Positions 7,466 through 14,812 of a stretch of 20,551 nt of DNA are shown here, piece after piece; position 1 is the stretch's first letter; every line of letters begins with the position of its first letter. The notes beneath the pieces are model-generated. The model made no database searches and was not told the DNA's origin. It was given only the letters and a program-made list of their open reading frames with translations. The position numbers were made by a program, and so were the translations under genes. The stretch lies in the IMG/VR virus record IMGVR_UViG_3300033156_000875, positions 1 to 20,551 of that record. The stretch is one strand, 5' to 3'. Origin of the DNA: a virus.

Positions 7466-7876
7466 ATGTATATAATTCGTAATAATGGGAAAAGAATAAT
7501 AGTAGAAGTAAAAAATGTAGGGGAAATCTATATTAAATCTGATCAGGTTATAAAGACCCGTAATAAAGAAATTGCAGAAGTATTTTCTAATTATAAGACA
7601 CCGAAGGGGATTAAGCCTTTTTCAGTAATTGAAAGGGCGACTCTAGAAGACGAAGTAGAAACAAACTTACTTTACTCTACCATTGAATCAGAAGTATCTA
7701 CTCTTCTAGATGAGTCAAAAGAGGAAGAACCAGATGTTCCTTATCATGTACAACTGCAAGAAAAATTACAAAAAAAGAATGAACCTGAAACTTGTCAATG
7801 TAGTCCAGAGTGTAAAGAAAAACCAATAAAGGGTAAACGTTTTGCACACGGGCACAAAAAGAAGAAGGATGAGTAA
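7466..7876 (+). CDS. Small head-region protein, paralogue B, with Cys/His tail
   Basis: A 136-residue paralogue of the preceding gene through its first 75 or so residues. It then diverges into an acidic linker and a C-terminal Cys-rich, basic tail: CQCSPEC, then FAHGHKKKKDE. The pattern 'C.C...C......F..GH' resembles a small metal-binding tail seen in assorted phage proteins, and zinc binding is plausible. AAGGAG (7454-7459) with AAATGAT precedes the ATG, the leader style also used at 10099. Function unknown; a head-associated role is inferred from position. Confidence 0.75.
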   Translation: MYIIRNNGKRIIVEVKNVGEIYIKSDQVIKTRNKEIAEVFSNYKTPKGIKPFSVIERATLEDEVETNLLYSTIESEVSTLLDESKEEEPDVPYHVQLQEKLQKKNEPETCQCSPECKEKPIKGKRFAHGHKKKKDE

Positions 7877-7878
7877 TA

Positions 7879-8472
7879 ATGGGTAATTATATTTCAGCTA
7901 CAGATGTAAATAATTGGCCGGATGGATATACCACTGCCCAGAAAGACGCAGTTATAGAAAGGGTGGAGAGCTTAATCGAAAGGGTTACTGGGGATTACTT
8001 CTATGAGAAAAGTGAAGTTTTGAAACTGGATGGAAACGGTAGTAATAGGATATTTACAGGCAGAGCTCCTGATTTGCTTAGTATAAGTTCTATCACTGCC
8101 TATGGTACTTTAGTACCTTCAAGTGTGTATACTTTTGATGCACATTCGATTTATATGGATCCAGAATTAATTGTTGAAGATCCTGTTCTTGCAGTTGAAT
8201 ACTGGCATCTGTGGCCAAAAGGGAAGAACAATATTGTAGTTACTTGTACTATAGGTTGGAGTTCTACCCCAGAAGCTATTAAGAATGCAGCAGTTATTTT
8301 AGCTGAGGCAGAAAATGATAGTACACTATATTCTCGCTATAGTATGAATCAATCTGAGAGCACAAAAGATTATTCTTTCAAAAGATCTGAAAGATTTATG
8401 ACAGGAGTTCTGGAAGCAGATAGGATTTTACATTGGTACGTCAAAAGAGTACCACAACTTTGGGCAGTTTAA
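7879..8472 (+). CDS. Head-tail connector / adaptor protein (gp6/gp15-like)
   Basis: A 197-residue protein with the layout of phage adaptors that dock under the portal: a helical N-terminus (YISATDVNNWPDGYTTAQKDAVIERVESLIERVTGDYF, given here as its start and end), a beta-rich centre carrying Gly/Asp turns (LDGNGSNRIFTG, LLSISSITAYG), and a C-terminal helix rich in aromatic and basic residues. The 'GW...P..IK.A..ILAE' segment near residue 130 is typical of the family. AAGGA lies about 9 bases before the ATG, which starts 2 bases after the previous stop. Head closure and gp10-like genes follow, as expected. Confidence 0.82.
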   Translation: MGNYISATDVNNWPDGYTTAQKDAVIERVESLIERVTGDYFYEKSEVLKLDGNGSNRIFTGRAPDLLSISSITAYGTLVPSSVYTFDAHSIYMDPELIVEDPVLAVEYWHLWPKGKNNIVVTCTIGWSSTPEAIKNAAVILAEAENDSTLYSRYSMNQSESTKDYSFKRSERFMTGVLEADRILHWYVKRVPQLWAV

Positions 8473-8473
8473 C

Positions 8474-8788
8474 ATGCGACACTTATACAATCAAAAAATA
8501 GATGTAATTAGAATTACAAGAACTGATTCTGCCTTAGGTCCAGTAGAATCTGAAAGTACTTTACATAGTGACCTTCCTTGCCGTTGGATTTGGACACGAG
8601 GAGAAGAAAGAGTTGTTACAGGAAGAACCGGCAGGGAAAAAGAAGCTACTATACTTTGTGCAGTTGTAGATATAACAGCAAAGGATAGAATTATCTATAA
8701 TTCTGTTACTTATGAAATTTTTAGTGTTTTGAAACACGACGAATTTCAAAATCAATATTTGGAGATATCTGTCGGAGTTCTGCAGTAA
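8474..8788 (+). CDS. Head closure protein
   Basis: A 104-residue small beta-barrel protein of the phage head-closure (SPP1 gp16 / HK97 gp9-like) type, which seals the connector after packaging and joins it to the tail. Supporting features: the start MRHLYNQKIDVIR, a polar loop WTRGEERVVTGRTGRE, then alternating strands with a conserved-looking AKDRIIYNSVTYEIFSV (the 'gDri...g..y.I..v' pattern of this family) and a C-terminal beta-strand YLEISVGVL. It begins 1 base after the adaptor stop and its stop overlaps the next start (TAATG), so the four connector genes are translationally coupled. Confidence 0.8.
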   Translation: MRHLYNQKIDVIRITRTDSALGPVESESTLHSDLPCRWIWTRGEERVVTGRTGREKEATILCAVVDITAKDRIIYNSVTYEIFSVLKHDEFQNQYLEISVGVLQ

Positions 8789-9093
8789 TGCCTATTCGAA
8801 AAGATAATACTAGAAAACTTTTGAGTAAAATTGACGCAGAAATTCAAGATAGATTTCTTAAATCTGCTTTATTGGTTGAGCGCGATGCAAAGAGAAATTG
8901 TCCTGTCAAAACAGGAAGATTGAAAAGAAGTATTTCTCATATTATAGAGAAAGATAAAGCAATAGTTGGAACAAATGTAGAATATGCAAAATATGTAGAA
9001 GGGGGAACACGTAGGATGGCAGCACGGCCCTTTTTGCGCAAAGCATTATTTGACAATATTCATAAATTAAAACGTATATGGGGAGCTAAATAG
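8788..9093 (+). CDS. HK97 gp10-like head-tail joining protein
   Basis: A 101-residue member of the HK97 gp10 family. The signature is clear: CPVKTGRLKRSI (42-53), VGTNVEYAKYVEGGTRRM and ARPFLRKAL. These match the usual 'P..TG.Lr.Si....' and 'YA.yvE.GTr.m.a.PFl..A' blocks. The protein is small, basic and probably acts at the head-tail interface. Its start overlaps the previous stop, and its own TAG overlaps the GTG start of the next gene. GGAG at 8774-8777 lies 10 bases upstream. Confidence 0.92.
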   Translation: MPIRKDNTRKLLSKIDAEIQDRFLKSALLVERDAKRNCPVKTGRLKRSISHIIEKDKAIVGTNVEYAKYVEGGTRRMAARPFLRKALFDNIHKLKRIWGAK

Positions 9094-9500
9094 TGAAAGC
9101 ACTATTCAATGCTATCTACAGTAAATGGAATTCTTCTGTAAAGGATAGTGTATCAGGAATTACCTGTAAACTATACAATACAGAAGCTAATCCAGATGCT
9201 TCTTATCCGTATTGCGTTATGACAATAGTTTCTGATGTCGAAAACGGAACATTAACAGAAGTAATTGAGGATAATTTAATTCAATTTGCAGTTTATGATG
9301 ACAGTTCTACGGCGGAGAATGTTCTAGATATATTTGAAGCAGTAAAATCTGCATTTGATTTTGAAGATTTAACTGTTACGGGATACAAAAGCATAGGAAC
9401 AGACAGAGTAGGCGGAGCAAATCTTACTAAAATAACCGAAGAAGGTTCAAACTATTGGCAACTAATCTGTCAATATCGAATTAGAATTGAGGAAAATTAA
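9093..9500 (+). CDS. Tail terminator / tail completion protein
   Basis: A 135-residue protein in the slot of the tail terminator (lambda gpU, SPP1 gp17-like), which caps the tail tube and joins it to the head. The sequence fits: an N-terminal helix (KALFNAIYSKWNSS), ASYPYCVMTIVSDVE, FAVYDDSSTAENVLDIFEAVKSAF and the C-terminal strand YWQLICQYRIRIEE. This matches the 'P.Pyv....' / 'i.v.d.s...a..l...v...f' pattern of this group. It starts at GTG 9093 in a TAGTG overlap, with GGGAG (9081-9085) 7 bases upstream. A structured gap follows before the tube gene, so this probably ends the connector transcription block. Confidence 0.8.
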   Translation: MKALFNAIYSKWNSSVKDSVSGITCKLYNTEANPDASYPYCVMTIVSDVENGTLTEVIEDNLIQFAVYDDSSTAENVLDIFEAVKSAFDFEDLTVTGYKSIGTDRVGGANLTKITEEGSNYWQLICQYRIRIEEN

Positions 9501-9588
9501 AAGGGTATTTTAAGCTATGAGTGCAAGAGAAAAGCACTTATACGGGATGTATGTACCCCTAAAACAGTGAGAATAACCCTTTATTTTT
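9500..9588 (+). terminator. Structured intergenic region, possible terminator, before tail tube gene
   Basis: Outer arms AAAGGGT (9500-9506) and ACCCTTT (9576-9582) pair over 7 bp, extended by ATT/AAT past one bulged base, and are followed by ATTTTT (9583-9588). Inside is a 9-bp hairpin, 9516-9524 with 9534-9542 (one G-U, 9-base loop), then a small GGG/CCC hairpin (9544-9546 with 9556-9558 or 9557-9559). The shape is a three-way junction ending in T-run, so it may act as a terminator for the connector block. It contains the promoter-like element described separately. It has no T-arm or anticodon layout, so it is not a tRNA. Confidence 0.4.
9529..9550 (+). promoter_or_regulatory. Promoter-like element, copy A (+), before tail tube gene
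   Basis: GAAAAGCACTTATACGGG (9529-9546) is identical over 18 bases to the reverse strand at 18451-18468, and its 3' half TTATACGGGATGT recurs at 14382-14394. It lies about 58 bases before the tail tube ATG and points towards it. No convincing -35 box is seen 16-18 bases upstream of TATACG. The core CACTTATACGGGA is reminiscent of single-subunit phage RNA polymerase promoters (T7: CACTATAGGGA). Promoter function is inferred. Confidence 0.4.
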
Positions 9589-9603
9589 GAAAGGAACAGT
9601 AAT

Positions 9604-10038
9604 ATGGCTAATGCAGGATATAAGGGAAGATTGTACATAGATGATGTTCAAATTGGTGGAATAATGAATTGGAACTATTCCGGTGAGGAAAGAGAACTCC
9701 ATGAGGATAGTCCACTTGGACAGGAACATCACAGTTTTACTCCAGGCCAGTATGAAGGAGGGGAAATTACTTGTAGTGGTAATTGTTTGCTTGATTCTGA
9801 TACTGGTCAAAAAACCACTTTACGTGATGCATTTAGAAATGGTACTAAGTTAACCAACGTTAAGTTATACTACGACTATGACAATGAGTATTATTTAGAA
9901 CCAGATTCTTCATTAAGTCCCCCTTCGGGTGTTTACGTTACTAAGTATAATGAGGTAGCACTCGATAAAGGAGGACTTGTAACTATTAGTATCACAATGA
10001 AGGTTGAAGGCAGAATGAAAGACAGTTCGGAGAGTTAA
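9604..10038 (+). CDS. Major tail (tube) protein
   Basis: A 144-residue tail tube subunit. Evidence is position (after tail terminator, before tail chaperone and tape measure), size, and a beta-sandwich pattern: GYKGRLYIDDVQIGGIMNW at the N-terminus, GGEITCSGNCLL, VKLYYDYDNEYYLEP and LVTISITMKVEGRM at the C-terminus, similar to tube proteins that open 'A..G..g.lyi.g..vg...'. AAGGA (9591-9595) lies 8 bases before the ATG. It is preceded by its own promoter-like element and followed by a strong hairpin, in keeping with a separately controlled, highly expressed gene. Confidence 0.82.
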   Translation: MANAGYKGRLYIDDVQIGGIMNWNYSGEERELHEDSPLGQEHHSFTPGQYEGGEITCSGNCLLDSDTGQKTTLRDAFRNGTKLTNVKLYYDYDNEYYLEPDSSLSPPSGVYVTKYNEVALDKGGLVTISITMKVEGRMKDSSES

Positions 10039-10044
10039 TTGTAA

Positions 10045-10067
10045 AGGGGAGACAACGTGTCTCCCCT
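10045..10067 (+). terminator. Hairpin after tail tube gene
   Basis: The arms AGGGGAGACA (10045-10054) and TGTCTCCCCT (10058-10067) pair perfectly over 10 bp around a 3-base loop, followed by ATATTTCTT. It lies 6 bases after the tube gene stop and 31 bases before the chaperone gene. The stem is strong and GC-rich but the T-run is poor, so partial termination or mRNA protection is more likely than full termination, since the tail genes downstream need expression. Confidence 0.65.
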
Positions 10068-10098
10068 ATATTTCTTAACCCTTTAGAGGAGAAATGAT

Positions 10099-10491
10099 AT
10101 GTTCGATTTTAGTTCAAAGAATGAAGGAAAATGGTTTTATTTTGATCCTACAAATGAGGAAGCAGGTGGAATTTACATTCGAGTTTTGAATGCAGAAGTA
10201 GCAAATAAAATTTTCAAATCAACTACTAGGGAACGGAAAGATATTGTTGTCAATAATAGGTTATTTGAAAAACGTATCGGCGATGATGAGGCTGCTTATG
10301 CAAGACTCATTGATTATTGTATTGTAGATTGGAAAGGTGTATCCCTTGATGGAGAACCTCTAGAATGTACTACTCCTAATAAAGTAAAAATCATGCGTAA
10401 AAGTGTTACCTTTTCTAGATTCTATGATAAATGTATGGAAGAATTGGAGGAAGAAGTTTCTAGTTTGGAGTCAGCCCGAGTAAAAAATTAG
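10099..10491 (+). CDS. Tail assembly chaperone, short form (gpG-like)
   Basis: A 130-residue soluble protein between tail tube and tape measure, the fixed place of the tail assembly chaperone that coats the tape measure during tail assembly. It begins MFDFSSKNEGKWFYFDPTNE and carries GGIYIRVLNAEVANKIFKS, GVSLDGEPLECT and an acidic end (EELEEEVSSLESARVKN). AGGAGAAATGAT precedes the ATG, the leader style also used at 7466. The last codons GTA AAA AAT TAG hold a -1 slippery heptamer, and the -1 frame is open up to the tape measure start, giving the G/GT pair typical of lambda-like tails. Confidence 0.88.
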   Translation: MFDFSSKNEGKWFYFDPTNEEAGGIYIRVLNAEVANKIFKSTTRERKDIVVNNRLFEKRIGDDEAAYARLIDYCIVDWKGVSLDGEPLECTTPNKVKIMRKSVTFSRFYDKCMEELEEEVSSLESARVKN

Positions 10492-10865
10492 AAAATGCTC
10501 TCCGTTCTCAGATTGAGGATTGGGAGGGCATATGTAGAGAATGTAAAGAACTTTGGGGAAGGATAAACAAACCTACACCTTGTGATACCTGTTCCATTGA
10601 TAAAACCTTTAGTAATGTATTTCCATCTAATGAGGAAATTCTTAAGTTTTATAATATTTTACGGAGTCAACTTATAGTAAGTGGTTTAGGCGAACCAATA
10701 GCATTAAATTTCCCTGCTATTGAATCGGTTCTCAATATTTACGGAGTAGAACCCGAAGATCGGCCATACTATTTTGAAAATTTACTTCTTTGTTATAAAA
10801 TTGAAAAAGAAGTAGCAGAGGAGATGCGAAACCGTTCGATAATATATGAAGGAAAGAAAAAATGA
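10099..10865 (+). CDS. Tail assembly chaperone, -1 frameshift form (gpGT-like)
   Basis: The predicted frameshift product has 255 residues: 130 read in frame 0 up to 10488, then 125 in the -1 frame from TTA 10488-10490 to TGA 10863-10865. The extension begins LENALRSQIEDWEGI and contains C146-x2-C149 (CREC) and C162-x2-C165 (CDTC), a four-Cys set suggesting a zinc knuckle. It then runs on as a helical protein (LNFPAIESVLNIYGVEPEDR) and ends EGKKK. The -1 frame has no usable start codon before its last 15 or so residues, which argues that it is reached only by frameshift. Its stop overlaps the tape measure ATG (AATGA). In lambda the T domain recruits the tube protein while G binds the tape measure; the same division of labour is likely here. 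Confidence 0.85.
10482..10530 (+). promoter_or_regulatory. Programmed -1 ribosomal frameshift signal
   Basis: The heptamer A AAA AAT (10482-10488) sits in the right phase just before the frame-0 stop TAG (10489-10491). After a 7-base spacer, TGCTCTCC (10496-10503) pairs with GGAGGGCA (10523-10530) over 8 bp (one G-U). Within it TTCTCA (10505-10510) pairs with TGAGGA (10514-10519) around a 3-base loop. Slippery site, spacer and two-part stem match known -1 frameshift signals. Confidence 0.85.
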
Positions 10866-13324
10866 ACTTCCTATCTGCAAGTGTAGAGATTGATGTAAAT
10901 AAAGAAGAAGCACGGAGAGAAGTTACTGAAATTCAATCTCATTTCAAAAGAACAATAGAAAAGATGGAAAGACAAGCTCGTTCTATGTCTACAACTGTAG
11001 GAAGAGCTTTTAGGTCCATGGCTTCTGGAGCAATTGGAGCTTTTCAATCTATAGTTAGAAAAGCGAGATGGGCAGGACTTGCTATCGCAGGAATATTTGT
11101 AGCAGCAGTTCGAAAAGCAGCTATACAAGAAAAAGCTTTAGCCAATCTTGAAATTGTTTTAAGGTCGACCGGGCACGCTGCTAATTTAAGTAAGAAAGAA
11201 CTAGTAGATTTTTCTAGAGAATTACAAAGAATGACAATCTTTGGAGATGAAACTATTCAGAAAGTACAGGCTCTGTTACTGACGTTCAAAGATATTAAAG
11301 GAGATCAATTCAAAAGAACTACAAGAGCAATTTTGGATATGTCAGTAGCTATGGCTGCCGTAAATGGAACATCTGTTGATTTGCGATCCGCTACAATACA
11401 ACTAGGTAAAGCACTAAATGATCCAATTGCTAACCTTGGTGCTTTATCTCGTGCAGGAGTTCAATTTACCGAAAAACAGAAGGATATGATAAAAACGTTA
11501 TGGGAAAGTGGGAGAAAAACAGAAGCTCAGCGTATAATTCTTGCGGAACTTGAATCCCAATTCGGCGGAATGGCAAGTGAAACTGATACTCTTATAAGTA
11601 AACTGGAACAAATGAAGAATGCAGTTGGCGATGCCGCGGAAGCATTTGGTGAACCCTTTCTTGATCCTATAAAAAAAGCTGCTGATGCAATTAGGGATTG
11701 GGCAATAGAAAATGAAGAGAAAATAAATAGATGGGCAAGAATTCTTACCGAAAAAGTTGATCACGTTATAGAAAAAATTAAAGATTTATATCACGTGTTT
11801 GAAACAGAAGGATTTAAGGCGGGAATGGATATTGTTGGAAAGGAAGTAAGCATACTTCTTGCTGGGATTGTTGATTCTTTTGCAATTGCAGGTATAGCAG
11901 CAGGTAAGGCTTTTCTACGGGGATTAGGATTTGGTAAACCAAGTTCTAAAGAAATTTTTGAGCGTTGGGCTGAAGAAAGAGGTTTAACTCTAGAAGAAGC
12001 TAAGAAAAAAGGTACGTATATGCCCCCGGATGTTCGTAAACGGATAGAGCGGGAGCTTGTGCTAGAACAATTGCAGAAAGAAATAGGTGCAGTGGAATTA
12101 CTAGGAGCCGTATGGAAGCGTACTGGAGAAAAAATGAGGGAGGCTATTCCTCCAAGACCTACAGTAGAACAAAAGAAATGGGAAGTACCGGATGCTAAAT
12201 GGTTTGATGTTACTGCTCCTTTAAGTTTTGAAGGCCTCAATGTACAAGAACAAATTCAAGATGTTGAGAAAGCAAAAACAGAAAGTTATAATAGGTTGCA
12301 GGAATCTGGCGAACAGCTTCAGGAACAATTTAGGAAAGGAACAGAAGGTACAACTCAACATACTATTGAACAAACTCAAAAACAAGAGGAAGCTTATGGA
12401 AGAATGTTTGAAGCACTCATGGAAAAATCTTCAGAATATTATGATAAAAATAAAGAAGCAGCAGAAAAAGCAGAAGATGCAAGAGAAGAAGCAACCAATG
12501 CCATTTCCAGAATGTATGATGAAGTACAAAGTAAAGCAGAAGGTTATTATGATTGGGAAAGAGGAGTTATAGAAGTTCAAATTGACTCCTTTAGAAAAGC
12601 TATCGAACAAGCCGGAATGATGTCCCCTGCTATAGATGCACTTATTCAGAAGTGGGAGGAGTATAAATTAAAACAAATCGAAATTCGAGAAAGTGCCTTT
12701 GCTGCACTTATCCAGCCACTCGAAGAGTGGGGAGAAAGAGCAGGAAATATTTGGGAAAGAATTGGCGAGGCAGCTACTTCTACTTTAGACAATGTTACCG
12801 ATAAACTTGTTGATATGATAAATGAAGGAAAAGCAGATTGGAGAGAATTAGGTAGAACTGCTTTGAGAGCATTGGAGGAAATTCTAGTTAAAGTAACAAT
12901 GATAAAAGTTGCAATGGGAGCCCTTAATTTATTTGGAGGACTTTTTGGAGGACTTTTTGGTGGAGTTATGCCTGCCCCAACAGCATGGCCGGGCCAAACC
13001 GCTGCGTTAGCTCATACTGGTGGAACCGTAGGTGCATTAACTCAGAAAAGAAAAGTAAGTCCTCTCGCTTTTATAGGAGCAGAAAAATATCATGAAGGTG
13101 GTATTATTGGTTTGGCGGCAAACGAAGTTCCTATTATTGCAGAGAAAGGAGAAAGGATTCTTAAAAAAGGAGAATCTGCTCCTTCTATTAATGTCCAAGT
13201 GATTGATAATTCAACGAGAATGACTCCAGTAAGGCAAAGAACAAACTTGACTAAAGAAGGGATTCTCCAAATTATTCTGGAGGACCAAAATAATCCTAAT
13301 GGAGTCCTCCCTAAGATGGGTTAA
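10862..13324 (+). CDS. Tape measure protein
   Basis: The 820-residue ruler protein sets tail length and helps DNA entry. The N-terminus is a coiled coil (about 10-50), then a hydrophobic segment WAGLAIAGIFVAAV (70-83). A block typical of prophage tape measures (TMP_2-like) follows at about 90-245 (LANLEIVLRSTGHAANLS, ATIQLGKALNDPIANLGAL, RAGVQFTEKQ). Long charged helices run from about 450 to 620. Near the C-terminus are ALNLFGGLFGGLFGG (a second membrane-active segment) and YHEGGIIGLAANEVPIIAEKGERIL, the lambda gpH-like end. By the usual 1.5 Angstrom per residue rule the tail would be about 120 nm. AAGGA (10849-10853) lies 8 bases upstream. The + and - frames inside it are shadows. Confidence 0.95.
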   Translation: MNFLSASVEIDVNKEEARREVTEIQSHFKRTIEKMERQARSMSTTVGRAFRSMASGAIGAFQSIVRKARWAGLAIAGIFVAAVRKAAIQEKALANLEIVLRSTGHAANLSKKELVDFSRELQRMTIFGDETIQKVQALLLTFKDIKGDQFKRTTRAILDMSVAMAAVNGTSVDLRSATIQLGKALNDPIANLGALSRAGVQFTEKQKDMIKTLWESGRKTEAQRIILAELESQFGGMASETDTLISKLEQMKNAVGDAAEAFGEPFLDPIKKAADAIRDWAIENEEKINRWARILTEKVDHVIEKIKDLYHVFETEGFKAGMDIVGKEVSILLAGIVDSFAIAGIAAGKAFLRGLGFGKPSSKEIFERWAEERGLTLEEAKKKGTYMPPDVRKRIERELVLEQLQKEIGAVELLGAVWKRTGEKMREAIPPRPTVEQKKWEVPDAKWFDVTAPLSFEGLNVQEQIQDVEKAKTESYNRLQESGEQLQEQFRKGTEGTTQHTIEQTQKQEEAYGRMFEALMEKSSEYYDKNKEAAEKAEDAREEATNAISRMYDEVQSKAEGYYDWERGVIEVQIDSFRKAIEQAGMMSPAIDALIQKWEEYKLKQIEIRESAFAALIQPLEEWGERAGNIWERIGEAATSTLDNVTDKLVDMINEGKADWRELGRTALRALEEILVKVTMIKVAMGALNLFGGLFGGLFGGVMPAPTAWPGQTAALAHTGGTVGALTQKRKVSPLAFIGAEKYHEGGIIGLAANEVPIIAEKGERILKKGESAPSINVQVIDNSTRMTPVRQRTNLTKEGILQIILEDQNNPNGVLPKMG

Positions 13325-13326
13325 AT

Positions 13327-13683
13327 ATGGCAAATGCTTTAGTATTACCGGAGACAGAACACACTTGGAGCGAATCTCCTGTATATGATCCAACGTTAAG
13401 AACTCTTTTCAGTTCAGGAGATGAAGCAGCAAGACTAATAGTTGAATCTGAGGATGTTTACTATGAAGTAAATCTAACAGTAAAGTATATGACACTTTCC
13501 CAACTTATTGCTCTAGAAAATTGGGAAAAAGAAATTCTTATTGGAAGTGATACTTTTAGCTTTACTGATTGGAATGGAAACAATTGGACAATGATTTTGA
13601 TGGATCAAATTTCCTATGAAACAGTGAAAGCAAAAGAAACTTTATTCAACGCTTCAATAAAGATGTATGGGAGAAAAAATTAA
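13327..13683 (+). CDS. Minor tail protein, gpM-like
   Basis: A 118-residue beta-rich protein that starts 2 bases after the tape measure stop and ends directly before the gpL-like gene, matching lambda's H-M-L order. It shows LSQLIALENWEKEIL followed by TFSFTDWNGNNWTMILMD and a strand ending TLFNASIKMYGRK. This fits the small baseplate-hub 'distal tail' fold of M-type proteins (a strand pair, a helix that replaces the '...L..f......g...F.f.d..G..w.v...' pattern, then strands). Sequence likeness to lambda M is only moderate, so position counts for much of the call. Confidence 0.7.
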   Translation: MANALVLPETEHTWSESPVYDPTLRTLFSSGDEAARLIVESEDVYYEVNLTVKYMTLSQLIALENWEKEILIGSDTFSFTDWNGNNWTMILMDQISYETVKAKETLFNASIKMYGRKN

Positions 13684-14325
13684 ATGCCTATAGAAAATCT
13701 TCCTGAAGAATACTGGATCGAAAAAAATAAATTAGACCAAGGAGCTGCTTGGGTTTGGCTCCTCGATATTACCCTAACTGATGATACTACTTTTCATTTT
13801 GTCAACAATCCGACAGCTATAAAATATCCAGAAGGCCAATCTGGCGAAGTCGAATATACTCCTTTAGATTTTGCTATTGGGAATTTGGAGGATAAAAAAG
13901 GTGGGAATCTTGAGAGAACTATCTCAATTACAAATGAAAAACTAGTTGGAACACTACTTCCTTACTTTAAGGATTATAAGGGCTTAGTGGGAAGTACAGT
14001 TATTCTCACACCACTAAATACTGATTTTCCCGATATTGATTATTCAAGTAAAGCTGAAGAGTACGAAGTAATGTCTTCAACTATTATGGAGAAAAGAATA
14101 GATGTTCGACTAGGAACAGTTAATCCGTTAATGGATAGTATCCCGTCCCAAACTTATTTCGGAAAATTTTGTCGTTATTGTAAATATTTCAAACAGCCTC
14201 CATGCAATTACTCAGGAGAAGAAACTTCCTGCGATGGGACACTTAAAAGATGTAAAGAACTTGGCAATGAAGCCAGATGGGGAGGATTTATTTGCTTAAC
14301 TCCAAAAGCGGTTAGATTTTGCTAA
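13684..14325 (+). CDS. Minor tail protein, gpL-like, with Cys cluster
   Basis: A 213-residue tail-tip protein. Lambda gpL carries a [4Fe-4S] cluster at its C-terminus. Here the C-terminus has the same layout: FCRYCKYF, PPCNYSGEE, SCDGTLKRCKEL and RWGGFICL, with Cys at 163, 166, 174, 183, 190, 204 and 213. 'C.Y.G ... C.....C....N..RwGGF' is the family signature. The N-terminal two thirds form a beta-rich hub domain (WLLDITLTDDTTFHFVNN, IDVRLGTVNPLMDS). GGGAG at 13669-13673 lies 10 bases before the ATG. Cluster binding is inferred from homology; C204 and C213 exceed the four ligands needed. Confidence 0.9.
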   Translation: MPIENLPEEYWIEKNKLDQGAAWVWLLDITLTDDTTFHFVNNPTAIKYPEGQSGEVEYTPLDFAIGNLEDKKGGNLERTISITNEKLVGTLLPYFKDYKGLVGSTVILTPLNTDFPDIDYSSKAEEYEVMSSTIMEKRIDVRLGTVNPLMDSIPSQTYFGKFCRYCKYFKQPPCNYSGEETSCDGTLKRCKELGNEARWGGFICLTPKAVRFC

Positions 14326-14428
14326 TTTAAGTGCTTCTTTAATACTACCCCTATTATGATATACATTTTTAGTTTTTTCCATTATACGGGATGTCAGGGC
14401 CCTTAAATACAAAGATAGAGAAGGAGAA
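14326..14428 (+). promoter_or_regulatory. Intergenic region with promoter-like element, copy B (+)
   Basis: A 103-base gap in an otherwise tightly packed tail operon. TTATACGGGATGT (14382-14394) repeats the core at 9539-9551. It is followed by the palindrome AGGGCCCT (14396-14403), then TAAATACAAAGATAG and AAGGAG. This order (TATACGGG, AGGGCC, TAA, AAAGAT, AAGGAG, ATG) is also seen on the - strand before the 18410 gene. The GGG lies 41 bases before the ATG at 14429. TTTTTAGTTTTTT (14366-14378) precedes the core. Promoter function is inferred. Confidence 0.4.
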
Positions 14429-14812
14429 ATGAATAATAAGGAATTATATTCTGATTTAATTGGTAAACCATATATTGATGGGGAAAGGAATTGTTGGACG
14501 TTTGTAAAAGAAGCTGCTGAAAGAGTAGGTATTTTTCTTCCAGATTACTCCGTTCCTGATAACCATGAAGAGTTAACTTCACTCATTAACTCGGAAAAAC
14601 ACGCCTATAAGAAGATTAACAAACCAGAACCTCACTGTTTGGTTTTATTCCGAATCCCATACCCTCGTAAAAGACTTGGTTGGCATGTAGGTTTTATGAT
14701 TGATAATACTCACTTTATTCATTGTACACGAAGAAATGGAGTAAACATAACTTCAATCAACAACCCACTTTATTTTTTGTTGCGTGAAGGTTTTTACAAA
14801 TGCAAATCATAA
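14429..14812 (+). CDS. NlpC/P60-type tail peptidase, gpK-like
   Basis: A 127-residue cysteine peptidase of the NlpC/P60 fold, equivalent to the C-terminal domain of lambda gpK. It probably cleaves peptidoglycan stem peptides or acts in tail-tip assembly. The catalytic Cys is C22 in RNCWTFVKEAA and the His is H86 in WHVGFMIDN. H98 (HFIHC) is the likely third polar residue. There is no JAMM (Mov34) domain, which is fused in lambda gpK, so this is the peptidase domain alone. AAGGAG (14421-14426) is only 2 bases from the ATG, but no other start fits. The gene overlaps the J-like gene by 13 bases. Confidence 0.9.
   Translation: MNNKELYSDLIGKPYIDGERNCWTFVKEAAERVGIFLPDYSVPDNHEELTSLINSEKHAYKKINKPEPHCLVLFRIPYPRKRLGWHVGFMIDNTHFIHCTRRNGVNITSINNPLYFLLREGFYKCKS

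Noticed and set aside
9500-9582. tRNA gene
   Set aside because: The cloverleaf-like fold has a 9-base loop where an anticodon loop should have 7, and no T-arm or TTCGA-type loop.
12228-12572. + strand Lys-rich frame inside the tape measure
   Set aside because: It is a +1-type shadow of the Glu/Lys-rich coiled coil, with no ribosome-binding site and low-complexity composition.
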